Shown here: positions 33,482-39,699 of the stretch, one piece after another
Position numbering within the stretch: position 1 is the stretch's first letter
Layout of the letters: each line of letters opens with the position of its first letter
Notes under the pieces: generated by a model
Told to the model about the DNA's origin: nothing
The model's input: only the letters and a program-made list of their open reading frames with translations
The model's database searches: none
Made by a program: the position numbers and the translations under genes
From: Chlorobiaceae bacterium
Lineage (GTDB): Bacteria; Bacteroidota; Chlorobiia; Chlorobiales; Chlorobiaceae
NCBI GenBank assembly: GCA_013334485.1
Contig: JAAXXL010000021.1
Coordinates: 1 to 39,699, forward strand
Direction of reading: 5' to 3'
DNA length: 39,699 nt

Positions 33482-35258
33482 AATGAAAAACAGATCCTGT
33501 TTTGGGGTCGCTCTCAACACCAACGGTTCCTCCATGAGCTTCAACAATCTCCTTGACAATGGAGAGCCCCAGCCCGATACCACTCTCTTCCTCCTGTCCG
33601 GGCACCCGGTAAAACTGTTCAAAAAGGTGCTCCATATGTTCAGATGCAATACCCTCTCCACTGTTTGCAACAGAAAAAATGACGGTATCCTTATCCTCAC
33701 AAGCGCTTATGGTTATTGATCCGTCTGGCAGCGTAAAGCGCAAAGCGTTTGATAAAAGATTGGCAAAAACATGGCGGATACGCTCCCGATCGGCCATAAC
33801 TTCCGGGACTCCTTCCCGAACAGTGTTTACAAGATTCACCCTTTTATCGCGGGCTTCGGATGTAAAAGGATCAACGCCTTCTGTCGCAAGACAAAAAGGA
33901 GAAGCTGGCTGAATGTTGAGATGTGCTTTACCGGACTCTATTCTGTTGAGGTCGAGCAGATCATCAATTATATGGGAGAGTCGTTCACTCTCTTCACTCG
34001 CAGCATTCAGCAGCTCTTCCTGCTTGCTGTTCAGAGATCCGATGCGCTCTTCAAGCAGCAGATAGATTGACATTCTGAGTGAAGTAAGCGGTGTGCGGAG
34101 CTGATGGGAAACGGTCGCAATAACACTTCGTTTCAGCTCAAGCTGCTCTATAATTTGCGTAACATCCCTCAGAATCAGTGCAGTTCCTGCGGGTACAGGC
34201 ACTGCCTGCGGCAGAAAAAAGCACTCCCTGCCACCGGCAAAATGCTGGATATAACGTTTGTTTTCACGAGTGTCACCGCCATATTCCTGAGCATCGTTGT
34301 TCTGCAACAACTCCGCAATCCACTCATGACCAAGATCACGTACATTTACGCCGGGTTTCAGGCCGAAATACTCCTCAGCCGTTTCGGTTGACACCTCAAT
34401 CCCTCCATTCTGATCAAGCAAAGCTATCGGGACTGGCAGAGCCTTGAACACCTCCTGTGTGGCACTTCTGGTTCTCAAAAGGGTATCCATATCGGTTTTG
34501 CGAACCTTGCGCAGGGTCGCAGCCATGTCGTTAAATGACCGTGAAAGCTGCCCGATTTCATCTTTTGAAGAGGTATCAAGCACAAGATCAAGGTTACCCC
34601 GGCTGATCTCTTCAGCAGAAGCAATCAGTTTTTTAATCGGCATGAGAATCCATCGATGTGCCTGAAAGCTGAAAAGCAGGGCAATAACTGCACAAAAGAG
34701 AATTGCTGCCAGCATCGTGTTGTGTGCAGATGCAGCCATCTGGCGGGCGTTATCATTCGCTCTGTTCATATTCGCCTGATTCATTTCAAGAACCTGGCTG
34801 GAAAACTGCTTGATTTCCTGAAACAGAGGCAGAAGAGTCATGAAATATCGATTCTGCCGCAGAGAAAGATCCAGTGAAGGGTTGGTAACCTGATCGATAA
34901 CCCGCGAATACTCCATGAACAGCTCCCTGATCCGCATAGCTTTCTGATGTTCACCGGGCAAGGTAATGTTGCCAAGTTCTATCTGCAGTGCATTCCGGAA
35001 ATTATTTTCATGCAGCCTGATGGCATGCATCCCTTCGTCGTAATGGCCGGCAAAGGTAAGCAGAACACCCCTGTCAATCTGCTCCAGCGACTCTTTCATT
35101 TTCTGGCACGCAACCACACTGCGATAGTTCTGCCGGAGAATGATGTCTATGGCTCCACCAAGAGAGTCTATCTGGCGGATAGTGAGCACTCCCATGACTG
35201 CAACCATCACAAGCAGGCCGCTGAATCCAAGTATCAGTTTTTGACGTATCCCGATCAT
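33447..35258 (-). CDS. Sensor histidine kinase, KinB-like
   Basis: A 603-residue kinase. It has TM1 (about 8-26), a periplasmic helical sensor (about 30-175), TM2 (about 180-200), a HAMP domain (about 200-255), a PAS domain (about 265-370), a dimerization domain with phospho-acceptor His385 in VSHQLRTPL, and an ATPase domain (NLLSNALRF N-box, SGEGIA G1, GIGLGLSIVKEIV G2). The architecture parallels KinB of the KinB-AlgB pair. It lies 47 nt downstream of the permease gene, and an AlgB-like regulator lies just upstream of that. SD GGAG precedes ATG 35258. The signal is unknown, but the co-located K+-type permease hints at an ionic or osmotic input. Confidence 0.9.
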   Translation of the reverse strand: MIGIRQKLILGFSGLLVMVAVMGVLTIRQIDSLGGAIDIILRQNYRSVVACQKMKESLEQIDRGVLLTFAGHYDEGMHAIRLHENNFRNALQIELGNITLPGEHQKAMRIRELFMEYSRVIDQVTNPSLDLSLRQNRYFMTLLPLFQEIKQFSSQVLEMNQANMNRANDNARQMAASAHNTMLAAILFCAVIALLFSFQAHRWILMPIKKLIASAEEISRGNLDLVLDTSSKDEIGQLSRSFNDMAATLRKVRKTDMDTLLRTRSATQEVFKALPVPIALLDQNGGIEVSTETAEEYFGLKPGVNVRDLGHEWIAELLQNNDAQEYGGDTRENKRYIQHFAGGRECFFLPQAVPVPAGTALILRDVTQIIEQLELKRSVIATVSHQLRTPLTSLRMSIYLLLEERIGSLNSKQEELLNAASEESERLSHIIDDLLDLNRIESGKAHLNIQPASPFCLATEGVDPFTSEARDKRVNLVNTVREGVPEVMADRERIRHVFANLLSNALRFTLPDGSITISACEDKDTVIFSVANSGEGIASEHMEHLFEQFYRVPGQEEESGIGLGLSIVKEIVEAHGGTVGVESDPKTGSVFHFTLPVFSPSRA

Positions 35259-35305
35259 CAGGAGGCTCCGATACGGTTACGAACAGGTGATAAAGAGATG
35301 GTCGG

Positions 35306-37300
35306 TCATACCTTGATCGGTAAAATCACAAAGGGAATACCATGAACATAGAGGTTCCGCTGTATGGCAAAAACCGTATAGTTGTGCAACCAGCGGTCCA
35401 TCAAAGACTCTTTGCTGAATACAAGCTGACCACCGAAAAATACGATATCCGGAAACTTTTCGGTAATAGCCGGAACAAGTTTGTTGACCTCTTCAACCAC
35501 ATCGGTACCGATAGAATAGAATGCTTCCGAATAGTAGCCGTGCGCTTTCATATAGTCCATATATTTGTTCGTTTCGTTACGAACAAAACTGCCGAGATGG
35601 TCAATTTCATCCGCCCCCTTGAAGTTTCCGGCATCAATGGAACCGATCTCAACAAAAACATAATTTTTGTAGCTGTTCCCGAACAGACGGAAAACACTGA
35701 ACAAGGTATGCAAGCCAAGTCCGTTAAAGCCGTTAACCAGTATAGCAGCGGTTTTGCCTTTCGGATCAAATACAGGAACCGGAGTGGATTTATCGCTCTC
35801 CATGTCGTGAACATCCGACCCCGACAGCACCGCAGCCTCAACAATAACTTCAAGCCGTTTAAGAGAATGAGCGGTCTTGTTATAGTGATTCTTTATGTAA
35901 AAAGCCCCCATGACCAGAATGCCGGTAATCAGAATGGTAACCCACCCCCCTTCATTGAACTTGAGTATCAGAACCGAAATCAAAATAAATGTTGTCAGTG
36001 TCAATCCAACGCCATTGATCATCAGTTTCTGCAGCCACCCCTTCTCCGTTCCTCTTTTCTCCCACCAGTGCCTGACCATACCGAGCTGCGAGAGGGTAAA
36101 GGTTATAAAAACATTGATACTGTAGAGAACAATCAGAAAATCAACGGATCCATTTGAAGCAATCATCATAATGAGGGATGCAAATCCCATAACAAGAATG
36201 CCCTTTTCTGTCACCAGACGGTCACTCAGCATGGCAAAACGGGTTGGCAGCCACTTGTCGAGCGCCATGTTTGCCAATACCCTCGGCCCGTCAAGAAAGC
36301 CCGTCTGTGCTGCAATAAAGAGCAGAACTGCCTCTGAAAAAAGGGTAACCCAGACAAAACCGACACCATAAAAACCACCCCATGAAGCCGTAATGCTTTC
36401 AAAAAGAATGGCATTCATGGTCTTGCCCGGCGTGTCACGGACATCGAAAAGAATGTATGCGAGCATCAGTCCCATTACGGTCACGGAAAGAGAGATCGCC
36501 ATGTACTTCATGGTTTTTTTTGCCGTCTCGACCTTCGGCTCCCTGAGAACAGGCAGACCGTTGCTGACCGCTTCAATACCGGTAAAGGTACCGGCACCAA
36601 GACTGTAGGCTTTCAGAACCAGAAAGAGCACCCCGAAAACACCAAGGGTGTTAAATGAAGTGGCAAGTTCACGACCGGTCTCGTGATAGACTGCGCCGAA
36701 GTTCCCCGCGTGGGAAAACACGGCATAGACTATGACAATGAGGTGTGTAACAACAAAAAGGAGGAACACAGGAACAAGCGGCATAACGGCCTCCTTGATT
36801 CCCCGAAGGTTCAAAACAAGCAGTATAGAGACTCCGAATACGGCGAACCAGATTTTATAGCCGATCAGAGTAATGGGAAGAAAGCTGAAAATGGCATCTG
36901 CACCGCTGGCAATCGAAATCGTAATGGTGAGGATGTAATCAATAAGCAGGGCGCTTCCGGAAATAACACCCATCTCGGGAGAAAGAAGTTTGCTGGCCAC
37001 AAGATAACCGCCACCGCCATGAGGAAAGAGTTCGATGATATGGGAATAACTTGACGCGATGATCAGAATGGTGATTCCTGTTCCTAACGCTACAAAAATA
37101 CCGAGTGTGGGATGCCCCTGGAGCGCCTTGAAGGCTTCAGCCGGACCATAGCAGGAGGAGGAGAGACCATCAGAACCAAGCCCTACCCATGCCAGAAAAG
37201 CGGAGAGAGCAAGCTGATGAAAAATCTTGTGATCACGAAAATCTCTTGCGCCGCCAATAAAAAAAGTTTTTATCTGCCTGACTGCCTTGTAAATAGCCAT
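35306..37300 (-). CDS. APC-superfamily permease, KimA/YdaO-like
   Basis: A 664-residue protein from ATG 37300; an upstream in-frame ATG at 37369 adds 23 implausible residues. About twelve membrane helices fill residues 20-480, with APC-type motifs (GLGSDGLSSSCYGPAEAF in helix 1, AYSLGAGTFTGIEAVSNG mid-protein). A soluble C-terminal domain (about 500-664) contains AILVNGFNGLGLHTLF and DIVFFGGQLVF. The combination of an APC core with a cytosolic tail is that of KimA-type potassium/proton symporters and close relatives. The substrate is inferred, not shown. It sits between the response regulator and kinase genes, in the same orientation. Confidence 0.85.
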   Translation of the reverse strand: MAIYKAVRQIKTFFIGGARDFRDHKIFHQLALSAFLAWVGLGSDGLSSSCYGPAEAFKALQGHPTLGIFVALGTGITILIIASSYSHIIELFPHGGGGYLVASKLLSPEMGVISGSALLIDYILTITISIASGADAIFSFLPITLIGYKIWFAVFGVSILLVLNLRGIKEAVMPLVPVFLLFVVTHLIVIVYAVFSHAGNFGAVYHETGRELATSFNTLGVFGVLFLVLKAYSLGAGTFTGIEAVSNGLPVLREPKVETAKKTMKYMAISLSVTVMGLMLAYILFDVRDTPGKTMNAILFESITASWGGFYGVGFVWVTLFSEAVLLFIAAQTGFLDGPRVLANMALDKWLPTRFAMLSDRLVTEKGILVMGFASLIMMIASNGSVDFLIVLYSINVFITFTLSQLGMVRHWWEKRGTEKGWLQKLMINGVGLTLTTFILISVLILKFNEGGWVTILITGILVMGAFYIKNHYNKTAHSLKRLEVIVEAAVLSGSDVHDMESDKSTPVPVFDPKGKTAAILVNGFNGLGLHTLFSVFRLFGNSYKNYVFVEIGSIDAGNFKGADEIDHLGSFVRNETNKYMDYMKAHGYYSEAFYSIGTDVVEEVNKLVPAITEKFPDIVFFGGQLVFSKESLMDRWLHNYTVFAIQRNLYVHGIPFVILPIKV

Positions 37301-37500
37301 AATGAAAAAATAAAAATAAGGCCGGGGATATGAGGATACGAATTGCACGCCATCAACATAATCCAGCAAAAATCCTGAACACCTTAGCGGCTGAAACCGC
37401 CGTCAAGTGAAAAACATAACGAAAGGGTGCAGAAGAACATCTTGCAGAAAACAAGGGTATGGCAGAAAAAGTATTGAATTTTGCAAGGCGGCGTTTTGAT

Positions 37501-38838
37501 TTAAATGCCGTATTGCTTCCTTTTTCTCCACAGTGTTGCCTGGTCGATACCGAGAGTATCGGCAGCTTCCTGAAGAGATTTGGATGAGGCGAGAATTCGA
37601 CGGATATGGTTTTCTTCTATCACATCGAGGGTTATGGGGTCACCAATACTTACCGGATGCGTTTTGCCTACGATGGAGTCCGGGAGAAGTTCAATGCCGA
37701 TCTTACCGTTTCTGCCAAGAATGACAGCTCGCTCCATCACATTGCGCAACTCCCGGATGTTGCCCGGCCATGAATACTTTCGCAGTGAAATGCGTGCCTC
37801 TTCGGTGAATCCATCAAGATTTTTCAGATTCTGGGCTGCAAAGAATTGCAGCATATTCAGGGCAAGTTGTTCCACATCATCAGGCCGGCCTGCAAGAGGC
37901 GGAAGGTCTATCTGGATGCCGTTAAGGCGGTAAAAGAGATCTTCCCTGAAATCCCCTTCCCTGACAGCAAGATCCAGATTGGTACTTGTTGCAGCAATTA
38001 TGCGCACGTCAGCTTTACGTGTTTGATGATCTCCGATACGCTCATATTCACGATCCTGCATAAAGCGCAGAAGCTTTGGCTGAATGGAAAGAGGAAGATC
38101 GCCGATCTCATCAAGAAAGAGCGTACCCCCTTCGCAGAAGGTTACTCTGCCGGGTTTATCACCGGTAGCACCGGGAAACGAACCTTTGAGGTGTCCGAAA
38201 AGCTCGCTCTCAAGCAGTTCCGGACTCAGGGAGGGACAGGAGACCACACCAAATGGCTGCTCCTTTCTCTGGCTCCAGTTATGAATTGAACGGGCAAGAA
38301 CAGTTTTACCAGTTCCGCTCGGACCCCGCAAAAGAACAAGCGCGTCGGAGAGTGCAACCTGACGGGCAAGCTCTATGGCTCGCTGCATTGAAGGGTATCT
38401 TGAAGTAAAATAGACCTCCGGATGCATACGGTTCAAATCTTCCTGCAAGGAGGCAATACGCATCTCCATAGCACATACTTCTGCAAGGCGAGAGGTAATC
38501 TGTTCAAGCTGGTCGGGCGTAAATGGCTTGGCAATATAGTCCGATGCACCTCGTTTCATCGCTTCAACAGCAGTCTCTATCGAAGCATAGGCTGTGATAA
38601 CAACTATTTTGATCCAGGGGCATGCATTCTGGAGTTGCGGTACCAGGTCAAGACCGCTTGAGGTACCTAACCGGATATCAACAAAGGCAATATCAAAAAC
38701 CTGTTGTTCAGCCTCAGCACATGCATCCCGTGAGTTACTGACCGCCTTGACACGATGGCCGCGTGACTCCATGAAAACCGTCAGTGTTTTGCGGATATTG
38801 GCTTCATCATCGACAATCAGGACATTGAGCGATTGCAT
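37501..38838 (-). CDS. NtrC-family response regulator, AlgB-like, with altered GAFTGA loop
   Basis: A 445-residue regulator. It has a receiver domain (about 4-120; acidic pair Asp10/Asp11, phospho-acceptor Asp54 in FVDIRLG, Lys104 region AKPFTP). The AAA+ domain (about 145-375) has Walker A GPSGTGKT and Walker B GGTLFLDEIGD. A Fis-type helix-turn-helix (about 405-445) ends with ADTLGIDQATLWRKRKQYGI. The sequence is strikingly AlgB-like, matching the KinB-like kinase next to the permease. The loop that contacts sigma-54 reads GSFPGA (219-224), so the consensus threonine is proline, which makes sigma-54 activation doubtful. ATG 38838. Confidence 0.92.
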   Translation of the reverse strand: MQSLNVLIVDDEANIRKTLTVFMESRGHRVKAVSNSRDACAEAEQQVFDIAFVDIRLGTSSGLDLVPQLQNACPWIKIVVITAYASIETAVEAMKRGASDYIAKPFTPDQLEQITSRLAEVCAMEMRIASLQEDLNRMHPEVYFTSRYPSMQRAIELARQVALSDALVLLRGPSGTGKTVLARSIHNWSQRKEQPFGVVSCPSLSPELLESELFGHLKGSFPGATGDKPGRVTFCEGGTLFLDEIGDLPLSIQPKLLRFMQDREYERIGDHQTRKADVRIIAATSTNLDLAVREGDFREDLFYRLNGIQIDLPPLAGRPDDVEQLALNMLQFFAAQNLKNLDGFTEEARISLRKYSWPGNIRELRNVMERAVILGRNGKIGIELLPDSIVGKTHPVSIGDPITLDVIEENHIRRILASSKSLQEAADTLGIDQATLWRKRKQYGI

Positions 38839-38925
38839 GTAAATGCTGATATGATTTATCTATGCGTGATACCTTTAAAGTATAAATAAATAATAACGGA
38901 TTTCGCTGCCATCCCAGGAACAGTT

Positions 38926-38944
38926 TTATCAGTTCGATTGATAA
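38926..38944. promoter_or_regulatory. Inverted repeat upstream of the response regulator
   Basis: TTATCA and TGATAA arms (6 bp) flank a 7-nt spacer about 90 nt upstream of the regulator start. It is a weak candidate operator in a 207-nt gene-free gap. Confidence 0.25.
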
Positions 38945-39045
38945 TAATGGCCGTTACTGCTTTCAAAAAAAAACGGTCGGGAAATTGATGGCCGCATAAG
39001 TAATGCCAGGTAATCCCGCTCTGCTGGCCAAAACACTTGCCCCTG

Positions 39046-39276
39046 TCATATCAATTTCAAATGTACTTCAGCACCCGGAAATTTTTCTTTCACTGACTGG
39101 ATTAACAAATCCTCTTCAAAAGTCCCGAAATCTTCAACATCAATCGGAAAATCAGTACTATCACTATTGAGGATAAACTCGTGTTCTCCTTCACAGTTTT
39201 TCTTCATAACTTCAACGTGCCACTTCTCCGGATTAATGTTCGTGTTCCACCAGATATGTATCTTGTTCTGTGACAT
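39046..39276 (-). CDS. Small hypothetical acidic protein
   Basis: A 76-residue soluble protein, rich in Glu/Asp, with Trp residues near the N-terminus (IHIWWNTN, KWHVEV). An AAGGGGG ribosome site lies 6 nt before ATG 39276. No signal peptide, helix-turn-helix or known domain is visible. Confidence 0.65.
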   Translation of the reverse strand: MSQNKIHIWWNTNINPEKWHVEVMKKNCEGEHEFILNSDSTDFPIDVEDFGTFEEDLLIQSVKEKFPGAEVHLKLI

Positions 39277-39334
39277 TTGCCCCCCTTATTCCTGTTTTAC
39301 AATTTTTTCAAGGAACTTTTTTAATACACGAGGT

Positions 39335-39699
39335 TTATCTCTTTTTCTGACCGGCAATCCAGTGCCGGAGAATCTGTGTAACTTCTATTTCCGATTGAGC
39401 CTGATGCATGGCTGCTCGCCACTGGCTGTCGCCTGCCATTTTACTGATCATCCCGAGCAGCTTGATATGGCTGTCCGGACGATTAACGGGAGAAAGCATA
39501 AGGAACATGATCTTTGCAGTATTCTGTGAATCCGGATCATAAATCCCGAGCTTGCTTACCCCGATTGCAAGTACGGTTTCGTTGATTCCTTCGAGCCGGG
39601 CATGGGGAATGGCAATCTCTTCGCCAATAAAGGTTGCACCCTGTTTTTCCCGTTCGAGGAGTGCTCTCCATGCATAATCGAACGGAATGTCGGAGTGTG
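39335..39699 (-). CDS. PTS EIIA (type-2) domain protein, partial (5' end outside window)
   Basis: The open frame enters from the right edge and stops at TAA 39337-39335 (about 121 residues visible). It carries the type-2 EIIA core GEEIAIPHAR, whose histidine accepts phosphate from HPr or NPr, followed by the expected KIMFLMLSP and SHIKLLGMISKM elements. The usual EIIA-Ntr/fructose IIA length is about 150 residues, so about 30 N-terminal residues, or an extra domain, lie outside the window. A regulatory PtsN-type role is as likely as sugar transport; no permease is visible. Confidence 0.85.
   Translation of the reverse strand, partial: HSDIPFDYAWRALLEREKQGATFIGEEIAIPHARLEGINETVLAIGVSKLGIYDPDSQNTAKIMFLMLSPVNRPDSHIKLLGMISKMAGDSQWRAAMHQAQSEIEVTQILRHWIAGQKKR

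Noticed and set aside
35342-36157. 271-codon open frame on the plus strand
   Set aside because: It lies fully inside the permease gene on the opposite strand, has no recognisable domain or ribosome site, and its composition is that of a complement shadow.
37301-37500. Sigma-54 -24/-12 promoter ahead of the permease
   Set aside because: The nearest match (around 37,460) lacks the required GG of the -24 element; no credible site was found.

Overview
The window reads as chromosomal DNA of a Gram-negative bacterium. It has periplasmic binding proteins, a lipoprotein, a DUF4405 membrane cytochrome-like protein and a KinB/AlgB-like two-component pair. The gene style would fit a green sulfur bacterium (Chlorobi), but nothing visible proves the taxon, so that guess is weak. 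There are no rRNA, tRNA, CRISPR or transposon genes that I can see.

Region 1 (1-22,708, all minus strand) is a nonribosomal peptide biosynthesis and export cluster. In transcription order it holds: a radical SAM enzyme (22,708-21,398); a 4,187-residue NRPS (21,391-8,828) with domains A-T-C-A-T-C-A-T-C-A-T-R; a free-standing epimerization domain (8,831-7,587); two ABC half-exporters of the PvdE/SyrD cyclic-peptide type (7,354-5,705 and 5,708-4,074); and a second NRPS that starts at 4,067 and runs off the left edge (docking-T-A-C-A...). Gaps are 6 nt or ATGA overlaps everywhere except a 232-nt gap before the first exporter gene, so most of the set looks co-transcribed. NRPS1 begins with an adenylation domain that lacks the Asp normally binding the alpha-amino group, and it ends in a thioester reductase. 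The simplest reading is a four-unit product, perhaps N-capped by a non-amino-acid starter, released as an aldehyde or alcohol. Epimerization would then occur in trans, tailoring may involve radical chemistry, and the two half-transporters would export the product. This domain combination, together with the unusual T-A-C order in NRPS2, is the best candidate here for an undescribed system.

Region 2 (22,709-32,158, mostly plus strand) is a mixed set of envelope and sensing genes. It contains an SPFH/prohibitin-like protein tightly linked to a type-1 periplasmic binding protein, and a DUF697 protein followed by a clear terminator. It also has small membrane proteins, a DUF4405 protein ending in a CxxCH haem motif, and a PAS protein overlapping an NMT1/SsuA-like binding protein. 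Two secreted paralogues share a YYLY...RGPW domain, one of them with a long 13-residue tandem repeat tail. A small lipoprotein and a secreted protein built of three 81-residue repeats complete the set.

Region 3 (32,248-39,699) has a MazF/MazE-type toxin-antitoxin pair with a candidate operator, a four-helix membrane protein and a KimA/APC-type permease. The permease lies between a KinB-like histidine kinase and an AlgB-like response regulator whose GAFTGA loop is altered to GSFPGA. A small hypothetical protein and the 3' part of a PTS EIIA domain gene close the window.
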